This document shows, piece by piece, positions 54,692 through 63,323 of a DNA stretch of 64,000 nt. The notes beneath the pieces were generated by a model. That model did not search any database. It was not told the DNA's origin and was given only the letters and a program-made list of their open reading frames with translations. The DNA lies in the NCBI RefSeq assembly GCF_000429825.1, contig NZ_AUCP01000001.1, positions 310,001-374,000 on the forward strand. Direction: 5' to 3'. The number at the start of each line of letters is the position of its first letter. The stretch's first letter is position 1. The DNA is from Cohnella thermotolerans DSM 17683. GTDB lineage: Bacteria; Bacillota; Bacilli; Paenibacillales; Paenibacillaceae. Position numbers and translations under genes: made by a program.

Positions 54692-55414
54692 ATGGACATT
54701 TTCAGTCTTGAATTTTTTACCGCTTTGATCACGATCATCTTCATCGATTTGCTTCTTGCCGGCGACAACGCCATCGTCATCGGCCTGGCGGCGCGAAATT
54801 TGCCCGCGCAGCATCAGAAAAAAGCGATATGGCTGGGAACCGGCGGCGCCGTGCTCATTCGGGTCGTCGCCACGCTCCTCGTCGTATATTTGCTTAAAAT
54901 ACCGTTCCTGCTCGCGGTCGGCGGCGTCGTACTTCTGTGGATCGCGTACAAGCTGCTCGTGCAGGAGGATCACCACGAAGATATTCAAGCGAGCCATTCC
55001 CTCTGGGGAGCGATTCGCACGATCGTCGTCGCCGATGCGGCAATGGGGCTGGACAACGTCATCGCGGTCGCGGGAGCGGCGCACGGCAGCATGCTGCTGG
55101 TCGTGCTCGGGCTGCTCATCAGCATCCCGGTCGTCGTCTGGGGAAGCACCCTGTTCGTCAAGCTGCTCGGCAAATATCCGTGGATCGTCTATCTCGGCTC
55201 CGCCGTCCTTGCCTATACGGCGGCCAAGATGGTGACGCACGAGCCGAAGTTCGAACATTTGTTCGGCGACAATCCCGTGCTGAGCTGGACGTTTATCGCG
55301 ATCATGATTGCGCTGGTCGTCGCAGGCGGACTGTGGACGAACGCCGTCAAAACGAGAAGGCGGCAAACCGAGCAACAGGCGGCAGCCCCCCTCACCGGAC
55401 AGAAAAGAAGCTGA
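54692..55414 (+). CDS. TerC family integral membrane protein (paralogue 2)
   Basis: 240 residues, seven membrane segments, TerC motifs IDLLLAGDNAIVIGLAAR and AMGLDNVIAVAGAA, and a basic C-terminal tail. ATG at 54692 has GGGGGG 7 nt upstream; an ATG eight codons up lacks a site. The 127-bp divergent region contains two copies of TGTAT(g/tg)TACAGG (about 54587 and 54670), possible operators; it is too short for a yybP-ykoY riboswitch. Confidence 0.88.
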   Translation: MDIFSLEFFTALITIIFIDLLLAGDNAIVIGLAARNLPAQHQKKAIWLGTGGAVLIRVVATLLVVYLLKIPFLLAVGGVVLLWIAYKLLVQEDHHEDIQASHSLWGAIRTIVVADAAMGLDNVIAVAGAAHGSMLLVVLGLLISIPVVVWGSTLFVKLLGKYPWIVYLGSAVLAYTAAKMVTHEPKFEHLFGDNPVLSWTFIAIMIALVVAGGLWTNAVKTRRRQTEQQAAAPLTGQKRS

Positions 55415-55418
55415 TCTC

Positions 55419-56236
55419 CCAAAAGTAAGTCTGCTCACTTTGGAGACAACTCGCTTAGATCCAAAAGTACGTGAAAATGAAGAAATGGCGGCGTTAGGGA
55501 GGTTATCCCTTCGCTGCCATTTCTCGATTTTGGTCTATCGCCGCCTTCTTCAGCAAATTATGGGCAAGCGAAATCCCCCCGACCTCGAGGCTCACCTTCA
55601 GCAGGCCTTAAAGCAGAACGCCGGAATCCCCGGTTGTTCTTCATTTGCCCAAACACGCTTTCCGGCTCGATCATCCGCCTGACCGACAGCGTATAGCCTT
55701 CCTCGCTTCGGAGCTTCTCCCGCACTTGCTGTTTGTAGCGCAGATTTCTCAGACTGACGCCGCGAGAAACTGAAGCACATGCGTGAAGACCGTCTCAAGC
55801 ACCTCTTTGATCCGCTCGGAGCGGAAGCGGTTGAGGGGCTGGAAGTACGGGCGCTGTCTGCCCGCACTCACATAAACATGACGTTCTCGCGGACGACTTT
55901 GGCGATCTGACGAGAGGAGTAGATCGGATGTAGGCGTAGATGATGCATCTTGGGGTGGTAGCTGTCTCGTCCGCCGCCGGGGTAGGCGGCAGCGAAGATC
56001 TGGTCGTCCAAGCGATTGACTGCCTCGCTGACGACATGATAAGGAGGGATGTCATCCTCCAAGCTCATTGGCAAGCAAAGCGGGTCCATGGTATATTGAA
56101 TGTACAAAGAAACCTCTCCTTTCGTAATGGTTGCTCGTCACTTCCATTTTACCAAAGAGAGGTTTCTTTTTGTTTGGTTAGTTGAAGACAGAAGGGGGTG
56201 CCCTTTAGGTCAGTTTATGACCTTTTGGGACAGCCC
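55419..56236 (-). mobile_element. Degraded IS1182-type insertion sequence
   Basis: The right end, read on the minus strand, starts GGGCTGTCCCAAAAGG (56236-56221); the left end has a decayed CTCCCAAAAGTAAG around 55419. Between them lies a transposase pseudogene. At roughly 820 bp the element is half the length of an intact IS1182 member because the central part is deleted. Confidence 0.75.
55503..56107 (-). pseudogene. IS1182 family transposase remnant
   Basis: Read on the minus strand from TTG 56107 (AAAGGAGAGG upstream): YIQYTMDPLCLPMSLEDDIP, then NRLDDQIFAAAYPGGGRDSYHPKM, a frameshift after VMFM, GRQRPYFQPLNRFRSERIKEVL, a large internal deletion, YKQQVREKLRSEEGYTLSVRR, EPESVFGQMKNNRGFRR, another shift, and VSLEVGGISLAHNLLKKAA before TAA at 55505-55503. 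The catalytic DDE core is missing. Confidence 0.85.
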
Positions 56237-56312
56237 AGTTCTCCGCAAAGCTCCATCGGCGCGTGGGTTTGTCCCAGATGGTCAAAATCGACGTCTGGGA
56301 CAGCCTACTGCT

Positions 56313-56542
56313 CATTCCGTCGAACGCCGGCCAAAGAAGCTCAAAATCTGAGCTATATTCGCCCATTCCGCCGAACGCCGGCCAAAGAAGCTCAAAATCT
56401 GAGCTACATTCGCTCATTCCGTCGAACGCCGGCCAAAGAGGCTCAAAATTTGAGCTACATTCGCCCATTCCGCCGAACGCCGGCCAAAGAGGCTCAAATT
56501 CTGAGCTATATTCGCTCATTCCGCCGAACGCCGGCCAAAGAG
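56313..56542. repeat. 51-bp tandem repeat array, four copies plus a partial
   Basis: Units start at 56313, 56364, 56415 and 56466, with a partial fifth from 56517. They differ at only a few positions (cattccgYcgaac, aaagaRgctcaaaa). The period and core match the older array at 5633-5915. The array starts 76 bp beyond the IS relic, between GGGACAGCC (56297) and GGCTGTCC (56543). Confidence 0.9.
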
Positions 56543-56712
56543 GCTGTCCTCCCATAAGTCATGAAAATGACTGAGGGCTAGCCCCCTTACCTCCTGAAGA
56601 AAGCGGTGGTTGTGGAAAACAAGGCAAGCAAAAAGGCGGGATAAACGTTCTTCTCCCCGATGGCATCAAGAGGCTGACTCTCAGTAAATTTAGCTACTTT
56701 TGGGACGGCCCC
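56543..56712. other. Segment bounded by IS-like inverted ends
   Basis: It opens with GGCTGTCCTCCCATAAGTC and closes with ACTTTTGGGACGGCCCC, which is roughly the reverse complement. About 170 bp long with no coding frame. It may be a miniature derivative of the neighbouring IS1182-type element. Confidence 0.4.
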
Positions 56713-56734
56713 TTTGAATTCGTATCGGGTTTCG

Positions 56735-57970
56735 TCAGAACCAGCGATCTTCTTCCGCCGGCGCAGCGGCCGCTTCGCGCGGCGCCGACCGTCCGGCCTC
56801 CGTCATAACGATCGTCTCGGTTCCTTGCACCGCCTCTTCGATCATCCGCTCCAGGTCGCTGCCCAGCACACTCTCCACCTTTTCTACGATGCGCAAGTTC
56901 GGGTTGGTCGCGGGCGACTTCGGGACGAACAGCGTGCAGCAGTCCTCGTACGGCAAAATGGACGTCTCGTACGTGCCGATCCGTTCCGCAATGCGGATAA
57001 TCTCCTGCTTGTCCATCATGACGAGCGGGCGGAGCAGAGGCAGCGTCACCGTGCGTCCGATCACGTTCATGCTGCCCAGCGTCTGGCTGGCGACTTGCCC
57101 GAGACTGTCCCCCGTGACGATGGCGAGCGCTCCGCTCTTCTCTGCGAGCCGTTCGGCGATTCTCAGCATCGTTCGCCGCATCAGCGTAATAATGAGATGA
57201 TCGTGCCCGCTCTGCGCCATGCGCGTCTGCAGCTCCGTGAACGGGACGAGATGCAGCTTGATTTTGCCGCCGTAATGGGCCAGCCGCTGCGTGAGGGTGA
57301 TGACTTTCTCCGTCGCTTGCTCGCTTGTAAACGGATAGCTGTGGAAGTGCACCGCTTCGATCTCCAGTCCTTTGCGCATCGCCATCCAGCCTGCGACCGG
57401 GCTGTCGATTCCGCCCGAGAGCAGCAGCATCGCCTTGCCGTTCATGCCGAGCGGGAATCCCCCCGCTCCGGGGATGACCGCGCAGGACAAGTAAATGCCC
57501 TCCGGCTGGATGTCCACTTTAAGCTCCACGTCGGGATTGCGCACGTCGACCTTCAGCGCCGGCGTATTGCGCAGCACATGCGCGCCTACCAAATGGTTCA
57601 TCTCCTGCGAATCGTGCGGGTACGGCTTCCACGCGCGCTTGACCGTAACCTTGAAGGTGCGCGGCGCGGGATCGAGACCGTTCATCAGCTTAAGGGCGGC
57701 GTCCCTGACCGCTTCCAGCGCATGCTCCGAGCGAACGGCGGGGCTGAACGAATGCACGCCGAAGACGTCCTTCAAGCGCGATTCGACCCATTCGAAGGAC
57801 TCGCCGTTCAGGCGGATGTAGATGCGGCCGTAGGTGCGCTCGTATTCCAGCCGGGGCGATTCCGCCAGCGCCGAACGGATCCTGCTTAGAATCATCCCTT
57901 CGAATTTGGAGCGGTTCCGCCCTTTGATCGTCACTTCCCCCAGCCGAACGACAACGAGATCGTACTTCAT
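56735..57970 (-). CDS. thiI: tRNA 4-thiouridine synthase ThiI
   Basis: 411 residues: N-terminal ferredoxin-like region and THUMP domain (GRNRSKFEGMILSRI, FGVHSFSPAV, TFKVTVKRAWKPYPHDSQEM), then the PP-loop adenylation domain with LLLSGGIDSPVAGWMAMRKG. It lacks the C-terminal rhodanese domain of the E. coli protein, as usual in Bacillales, so sulfur should come from the adjacent cysteine desulfurase by another path. ATG at 57970, two bases after that gene's stop, with GGAGAGGAG upstream. Confidence 0.97.
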   Translation of the reverse strand: MKYDLVVVRLGEVTIKGRNRSKFEGMILSRIRSALAESPRLEYERTYGRIYIRLNGESFEWVESRLKDVFGVHSFSPAVRSEHALEAVRDAALKLMNGLDPAPRTFKVTVKRAWKPYPHDSQEMNHLVGAHVLRNTPALKVDVRNPDVELKVDIQPEGIYLSCAVIPGAGGFPLGMNGKAMLLLSGGIDSPVAGWMAMRKGLEIEAVHFHSYPFTSEQATEKVITLTQRLAHYGGKIKLHLVPFTELQTRMAQSGHDHLIITLMRRTMLRIAERLAEKSGALAIVTGDSLGQVASQTLGSMNVIGRTVTLPLLRPLVMMDKQEIIRIAERIGTYETSILPYEDCCTLFVPKSPATNPNLRIVEKVESVLGSDLERMIEEAVQGTETIVMTEAGRSAPREAAAAPAEEDRWF

Positions 57971-57971
57971 A

Positions 57972-59132
57972 TTAACTCCTCTCCAGCGGCTTCAGCTTGG
58001 AGACGACCGTCTTCAGCCGCTCCGCCAGCAGGTTGATATCCTCTTCCGTATGCTCGTCTCCCAGACTGATCCGGATGCTCCCGGACGCCCGCGACTCGTT
58101 CAATCCCATTCCCAGCAGCACCCGGCTCGGCTTCAGGCTCTTCGAAGAGCATGCCGATTGCGTGGAGACGAGAATGCCGTGCTCCTCGAGCATATGGACG
58201 AGCACCTCCGGACGCATGCCCGGATAGGAGGCGTTGACGACGTGCGGCGCGGACTCTTCTTCTCCCCCGGCCGCGTTCAGAACAAGCTCCGGAATTTCGC
58301 CGATCTGATCGATGAGCATGCGCCTCAGCGCATGCATCCGCCGATATCGTTCTTCCCGCGATTCCAGCGCCAGCCGAAGCGCCTGGGCCGTTCCGACGAT
58401 TCCGGGCAGGTTGAGCGTTCCGCTGCGGATGCCGTCTTCCTGGCCGCCGCCGGTCAGCAGCGGCTCCAGCGGCGTTCCCTCGCGGACGAGCAGGAAGCCG
58501 GCACCCTTGGGTCCCCGAAACTTGTGCGAGGAGGCCGAGTACAGATCGACGCCCGCCGTCTGCCAATCGAACGGAATTTTGCCGACCGCCTGAACTCCGT
58601 CGACGTGAAAGCGCGTCTGCGGATAGGCCTTCAGCATTTGCCCGATCGCTTCGATCGGCTGGATGGCGCCGGTCTCGTTGTTGACGTGCATGACGCTGAC
58701 CAGCACCGTCTCCGGGCGCAGCGCCGCTTCCACGTCGCGCACCGACACGCGTCCCGTCTCGTCCGCCGGCACGAACGTCACGTCGACGCCCAAGCGTTCG
58801 AGCTGCTTCGCCGTGTTGTATACCGACGCATGCTCGATGGCGGTCGTGATCAAATGTTTGCCCGTTCGGCGCGAAGGGCCGATGAGCAAGCCCTTGAGCG
58901 CCAGGTTGTTGCTCTCGGTTCCGCCGGACGTGAATACCACCTCATGCGGCTTCGCCCCGAAGCCGGAGGCGACGGCGGCCCGCGCCCGCTCCGCAAGCTT
59001 CATCGCCTCCGTCCCCGCCCGATGGAGGGCGCCGGCGTTGGCGTAATGAAGCTTCATCAGCTCGCTTACGGTGCGGATGACCTGCTCGTAGGGAGGGGTC
59101 GAGGCGCAATGGTCGAAATAGAGCATCTTCAC
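57972..59132 (-). CDS. Cysteine desulfurase (NifS/IscS family, ThiI partner)
   Basis: PLP-dependent enzyme that supplies sulfur to ThiI, 386 residues. LYFDHCASTPPYEQVI at the start, FTSGGTESNNLALKG, EHASVYN, the PLP lysine in SSHKFRGPKGAG and the catalytic cysteine in STQSACSS are visible. GTG at 59132 has AAAGGAG 9 nt upstream; the ATG two codons later is too far from it. Forms a two-gene unit with thiI, as NifZ does in Bacillus. Confidence 0.95.
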   Translation of the reverse strand: MKMLYFDHCASTPPYEQVIRTVSELMKLHYANAGALHRAGTEAMKLAERARAAVASGFGAKPHEVVFTSGGTESNNLALKGLLIGPSRRTGKHLITTAIEHASVYNTAKQLERLGVDVTFVPADETGRVSVRDVEAALRPETVLVSVMHVNNETGAIQPIEAIGQMLKAYPQTRFHVDGVQAVGKIPFDWQTAGVDLYSASSHKFRGPKGAGFLLVREGTPLEPLLTGGGQEDGIRSGTLNLPGIVGTAQALRLALESREERYRRMHALRRMLIDQIGEIPELVLNAAGGEEESAPHVVNASYPGMRPEVLVHMLEEHGILVSTQSACSSKSLKPSRVLLGMGLNESRASGSIRISLGDEHTEEDINLLAERLKTVVSKLKPLERS

Positions 59133-59157
59133 CTTGAATTTCTCCTTTGTCCTGCAT

Positions 59158-59196
59158 AAAAAAGATCAAAGCTAGATGACCGCATCCGCTTTGATC
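59158..59196 (-). terminator. Rho-independent terminator after the lytic transglycosylase gene
   Basis: GATCAAAGC (59188-59196, minus) pairs with GCTTTGATC (59164-59172), followed by TTTTTTATG. It stops the 59240-59962 transcript just before the desulfurase gene, whose promoter must therefore lie within the short remaining gap or depend on read-through. Confidence 0.85.
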
Positions 59197-59239
59197 CCCA
59201 TCACACGTATTCGATAGCCGGTTGCGGCGGAAGCCGCCG

Positions 59240-59962
59240 TCAAACCGGGGAAGTCCAAGCCTCGCGGGCCTGAAGCACTTTCCGAACATAAGCCTGCGTC
59301 TCCGAAGGAAGATCCTGCAAGCGGGAAGCGAGGTCTTCGTTCGTCCGCAGACCGAGACGGTCGACTCTGCCCGGACCCGCGTTGTAAGCGGCGACAGCGA
59401 CTGCTTCGTTGCCGTCGTACTTGCGCAATAAATACGACAAATAGCGCGTGCCGGCGTCGATATTCTGAACCGGATCGAACGGATCCGTGACGCCGAGTCC
59501 CCGTGCGGTGTCGTCCATAAGCTGCATAAGCCCTTTGGCGCCCGCGGAAGAGACGGCATTCGGCCGGAACGAGGACTCCGATTGGATGACGCCCTTGATC
59601 AAGGCCGGATCGACGCCGTATTTGGCCGCCGCTTCTTGTATGAGATCGTCGTAAGCCGATGTAGAGCCGCTGTCGGCAGCAAGACGGGCGCTCATTCCGA
59701 CCGTTCCGCCCGCACCGAACGAGAGCAATGCTCCCGCGTTCGGCGCAAGATCCGTCTCGAACAGCGACGAGCCGTTATCGGACAGCCCGGAAGGCGAAGA
59801 CATCAGTTGACTTAGCAATAGAGCGAATGCGCCGTCGTTGTTCGGCTGCGAGGAAGATACGGACGTACTGTCGCCGCCGAACGGATCGATGCCCGACAAG
59901 AACTGCGACAGAAGCAGCTCCTTCAGAATGCGAGGATCCGTTGTTACTTTCATATCCGTCAT
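59240..59962 (-). CDS. Lytic transglycosylase (SLT) domain protein
   Basis: 240 residues. The N-terminal 125 residues are low in complexity and carry no signal peptide. The C-terminal SLT domain has IQEAAAKYGVDPALIKGVIQSESSFRPNAVS with the catalytic Glu in QSESSF, GAKGLMQLMDDTARGLGV, and AVAAYNAGPGRVDRLG. It resembles CwlQ/YjbJ of Bacillus. ATG at 59962 has GGGGG about 9 nt upstream; ATG at 59953 is the alternative. Confidence 0.85.
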   Translation of the reverse strand: MTDMKVTTDPRILKELLLSQFLSGIDPFGGDSTSVSSSQPNNDGAFALLLSQLMSSPSGLSDNGSSLFETDLAPNAGALLSFGAGGTVGMSARLAADSGSTSAYDDLIQEAAAKYGVDPALIKGVIQSESSFRPNAVSSAGAKGLMQLMDDTARGLGVTDPFDPVQNIDAGTRYLSYLLRKYDGNEAVAVAAYNAGPGRVDRLGLRTNEDLASRLQDLPSETQAYVRKVLQAREAWTSPV

Positions 59963-60087
59963 GTATGGATCGCCCCCGGGTCGTTGTACCATCTCTCCCA
60001 TTGTACAACAAGTCCCGGGGGCGCGAAAAGTCCCGTCTTTGTCAGACGGCGGATTGTCCGCCCAAGGTCCGAAGAACCAGGCGGGAT

Positions 60088-60303
60088 CTACGATTTCTTC
60101 GGCTGGAAAGTCTGGCAGCAGGTAGAGGAGGAACGTTCGGCCGTATCGCGGTGTCCGCCGTACAGCTCGTCCGCGAATTCTTCGCCGCCTCTGCCGCGGC
60201 CCGCGTGTGCGTCGATCTCGATGGCGATCTCCTTGGCCCCGCAACGGTTCCCTTCGCCCCAATAAGTGCAATTGCTAACGCTGCATGCGACGCCTTGCGG
60301 CAT
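60088..60303 (-). CDS. DUF1540 domain protein
   Basis: 71 residues with six cysteines in the DUF1540 pattern (VACSVSNCTYWGEGNRCGAKEI, TCCQTFQPKKS at the end), likely a metal-binding protein. Function unknown. ATG at 60303 has GGGGGG upstream. A weak hairpin (CCGTCT/AGACGG with GACTTTTCG) follows near 60033. Confidence 0.85.
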   Translation of the reverse strand: MPQGVACSVSNCTYWGEGNRCGAKEIAIEIDAHAGRGRGGEEFADELYGGHRDTAERSSSTCCQTFQPKKS

Positions 60304-60396
60304 GAATCATTCACCCCCCGATCGTATTGTGCGCACCGCCGGAAGCGGTATGCGGATCGGAGGGTGGAGGTTTGCGGCAGATTCGGACGGTATTCC

Positions 60397-60900
60397 TTAT
60401 TTGGATTGGCCCAGCATGCGGCGCTGAGTCAAATATTCGCTCTCGTAATACGACAGATCGTCGCGCAATTCCTCGTACACCCGCGAAACGTTCAGCACGA
60501 CGTCCCGGACGGCGCGGACCGGCTTGGCCCGGAAACGGATGGCGTCTTGCCCGGTATAGGCGTAGCGCCCGTCTTCGGAGTACCCTTCGTTCTTCGGATA
60601 GAAGAAAGCGTTGACGCATTGATGATAAACCTCGTAGAGGGTGCGTTCCGCCAGTTCAACGTCGAAATTCGGCCTGCGCAGGATGGCGCCGAGCTTCTCG
60701 TAAGCCACTTCGGAGAAGACGAGCAGATGGCGCAAATCCGACAACAATCCGGCGTGAACGGCGATCGATTCCTTCGTGGAATCTTCGTTCGTCAATTGCG
60801 GAAGCGCGTATCCGTTCAGAAACGTCTCCAGTTCTTGAATAGCCGTTTTCAATTTCTCCCTGGTGGATTCGGCAATCGCCTTTACGTTGGCGGTTGGCAT
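60397..60900 (-). CDS. DUF3907 family protein (YpuI-like)
   Basis: 167 residues, predicted mostly helical, soluble. LRHLLVFSEVAYEKLGAIL, YEVYHQCVNAFFYPKNEGYSEDGRYAYTG, shown in pieces, and LRDDLSYYESEYLTQ match the YpuI/DUF3907 family. Function unknown. ATG at 60900 has AAAGGGGAAAG upstream; the frame is open further up without a site. Confidence 0.85.
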   Translation of the reverse strand: MPTANVKAIAESTREKLKTAIQELETFLNGYALPQLTNEDSTKESIAVHAGLLSDLRHLLVFSEVAYEKLGAILRRPNFDVELAERTLYEVYHQCVNAFFYPKNEGYSEDGRYAYTGQDAIRFRAKPVRAVRDVVLNVSRVYEELRDDLSYYESEYLTQRRMLGQSK

Positions 60901-61097
60901 AAATGGCTTTCCCCTTTCGTTTTCCACAAGCCTGTTCGAGTGAAGTTCACAGTGTCTGATCGGTTGGTGTTGGCGATGATGCCCGAGTTTGCCATTCGGA
61001 TAATCACAAAAATTCGCTGCTGAACGACGCGGCGAAAAATCAACATCATCGTACCACAAATCGGACCGAAACGGTACTGCGAGACCGAAAATTCCAG

Positions 61098-61103
61098 TAT
61101 AAT
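61098..61103 (+). promoter_or_regulatory. -10 element upstream of the subtilase gene
   Basis: TATAAT at 61098-61103, 72 nt upstream of the subtilase start, in a locally AT-rich stretch. No clear -35. Confidence 0.4.
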
Positions 61104-61175
61104 TTTGCCCTTCCTCCCCAAGCTAACCTTAGTCCGTCATACGGAATGAGGTACGTCAAAAAGGAGGCTGGGCGG

Positions 61176-63113
61176 ATGCGCCGCAATGCGTTGATCGGAT
61201 TGTTGTTTACGATAGCCGTCGCCGTTTTTGTCTTTCCGCTGGTCGCTCCTCCGAGAGTCGCGAAATCGCCCTCTCCCGCGCCGAGTCCCCACGCGGTGTC
61301 CCCCGCCCGGAAGCCGGCGATGGAGGAGAAATCCGCCAAGCGCGCAACTGTGCGTCAAGATATGGAAGCGACGGAAAGGCTGTGCCGAATCGACTGCGCC
61401 CGCGACGTGTCACGGTTCATCCGGGAGCATGCCGCCGTTCGAACGGGCGACCGGTCGGCGCATTTGCGCCAGGTCGTTCGGGAGCATCCCCATATGCTGA
61501 GCGTCTCCTGGACGTCGGCCGGCAAGACGATTCGCGCCGGGCAGGTTCCGGCCGGCTTGCGGCAAGCCGCCGCCAGCCATCTGGAGCAAGCCCGGCTCGC
61601 CCTGAAGGAGGGGCGCTCCTACGAATCGCCGACGTTCAAGTACGGCGGCAAAAGCCATTTCGTACTCGCGTTGCCCGACCGCAAGCGCGGAGACGGCGTG
61701 ACGGCGCTCGTCTGCACCGACGTCGTGCAGGAGGTCGAGCGCCATCAGCGAAGAAATATGCGCCTCGTCCCTTATCCGGCAGAAGGCCGGTACCGGATCG
61801 AATCGGTCGTGCCGAACACGAACAAGGACACGACGGTCCGAACCGGCGAAGACAACGGCAACGTGAGCCATTATGCGGTGGACGAAGTCGTCGTCAAGTT
61901 CCGCTCGACGCTGACGCCGAAGCAGCTGCTGGCGCTGCGCAAGGAACTCGGTCTCACGGTCGTCCGCCATCGCGGTCCGACGTATTTGTTCCGCTCCGGC
62001 AAATACAAGATGGATGAGCTGAAGGCTTATTTCGCCAAATGGAATCCTGTCTACGTCGAACCTCACTACCTGTATTTGACCAACGACACGACAGCGGGAA
62101 GTTATAAAGCGAAAGCCGATGGTGGCAATGCCCAGGTTATCGTTCCGAACGACACGCTGTACGGCAAATACCAATGGAACTTGCCGGAGATCGCGACCGA
62201 GCGCGGCTGGAACGTGACGCGGGGCAGAGACGACGTCATCGTCGCGATCGTCGACACCGGCGTTCAGTCCGACCACCCCGATCTTAAAGGCCGGCTCGTT
62301 CAAGGAACGAACATTATCGACCCGTCGAAGCCCCCCGACGACGATGTCGGCCACGGCACCCATGTCGCCGGCATTATCGCCGCCGAAGTGAACAACAACG
62401 AAGGCATTGCCGGGATGACGTGGTATACGAAAATTATGCCGGTCAAGGCGCTGGACAGCTCGGGGGCGGGCACGACGTATTCGGTGGCGGAAGGCATCAT
62501 TTGGGCGACCGACCACGGCGCCGACGTCATCAATATGAGCCTGGGCAACTATGCCGAAGCGCAGTTTCTGCACGACGCGATCAAATATGCTTACGATCAC
62601 GGGGTCGTCCTGGTTGCGGCCAGCGGCAACGATAACACCGACCGTCCGGGCTATCCGGCGGCTTACCCGGAAGTGTTCGCCGTGGCGGCCACCAATTCGG
62701 ACGAGTCCAAGGCCGAATATTCCAATTACGGCGATTATATCGACGTCGCCGCTCCCGGAACGTCCATCGCGAGCACGTACCCGGGCAGCCGGTATGCGGC
62801 GTTGTCCGGCACTTCGATGGCAAGCCCGCACGTAGCCGCGCTCGCCTCCCTCGTGCGGTCGGCGAATCCGAATCTCGGCAACGCCGACGTCATGGAGCTG
62901 CTGCGGCGGACGGCCAAAGATTTAGGCGCGAGAGGTAAGGATAACGACTTCGGCTACGGCCAAATCGACGTGAACGCGGCCGTCGAAGCGGCGAGCGGCA
63001 GAAGGACGGCGGAGTCGTCGCAGAAGGAAGCAACCCCGCCGACGCTGGAGACGGGCGAAACGCTCGCCGACTATATCCGCCGCGAGATCTCATGGCTGTT
63101 CGGCGGCGGCTGA
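61176..63113 (+). CDS. Subtilisin-family (S8) serine protease with extra N-terminal domain
   Basis: 645 residues. Signal or anchor segment (about 5-23), Pro/Ala-rich spacer, then an unassigned domain (about 60-210) with three cysteines (70, 74 and 180), a fervidolysin-type propeptide (YAVDEVVVKFRSTLTPKQLL, about 233-300), and the S8 catalytic domain with Asp360 (VDTGVQSDHPDL), His393 (GHGTHVAG), Asn485 (ASGN) and Ser547 (GTSMASP). ATG at 61176 has AAGGAGG 8 nt upstream. A terminator follows. Confidence 0.93.
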   Translation: MRRNALIGLLFTIAVAVFVFPLVAPPRVAKSPSPAPSPHAVSPARKPAMEEKSAKRATVRQDMEATERLCRIDCARDVSRFIREHAAVRTGDRSAHLRQVVREHPHMLSVSWTSAGKTIRAGQVPAGLRQAAASHLEQARLALKEGRSYESPTFKYGGKSHFVLALPDRKRGDGVTALVCTDVVQEVERHQRRNMRLVPYPAEGRYRIESVVPNTNKDTTVRTGEDNGNVSHYAVDEVVVKFRSTLTPKQLLALRKELGLTVVRHRGPTYLFRSGKYKMDELKAYFAKWNPVYVEPHYLYLTNDTTAGSYKAKADGGNAQVIVPNDTLYGKYQWNLPEIATERGWNVTRGRDDVIVAIVDTGVQSDHPDLKGRLVQGTNIIDPSKPPDDDVGHGTHVAGIIAAEVNNNEGIAGMTWYTKIMPVKALDSSGAGTTYSVAEGIIWATDHGADVINMSLGNYAEAQFLHDAIKYAYDHGVVLVAASGNDNTDRPGYPAAYPEVFAVAATNSDESKAEYSNYGDYIDVAAPGTSIASTYPGSRYAALSGTSMASPHVAALASLVRSANPNLGNADVMELLRRTAKDLGARGKDNDFGYGQIDVNAAVEAASGRRTAESSQKEATPPTLETGETLADYIRREISWLFGGG

Positions 63114-63180
63114 GGCGGATCGATTGGTCGATCCCTGGGCTTGGACTTCGGCCCCGCGATTCGCAATTAGCTCGCGCAAG

Positions 63181-63217
63181 AACCGGAAAGGAACGCAAGC
63201 TCCTTTTCGGTTTTTTT
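63181..63217 (+). terminator. Rho-independent terminator of the subtilase gene
   Basis: AACCGGAAAGGA pairs with TCCTTTTCGGTT over an 8-nt loop, followed by seven T residues. Confidence 0.85.
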
Positions 63218-63323
63218 GTGAAAAAATGGGCCCGTCTCATGTATTTTTAAGGTTTTGCATGTACAATAAAAACTGGGCAATTACGCTCTCATCGGTTCCG
63301 AAGGGAAGAAAGGAAGAAGACCA

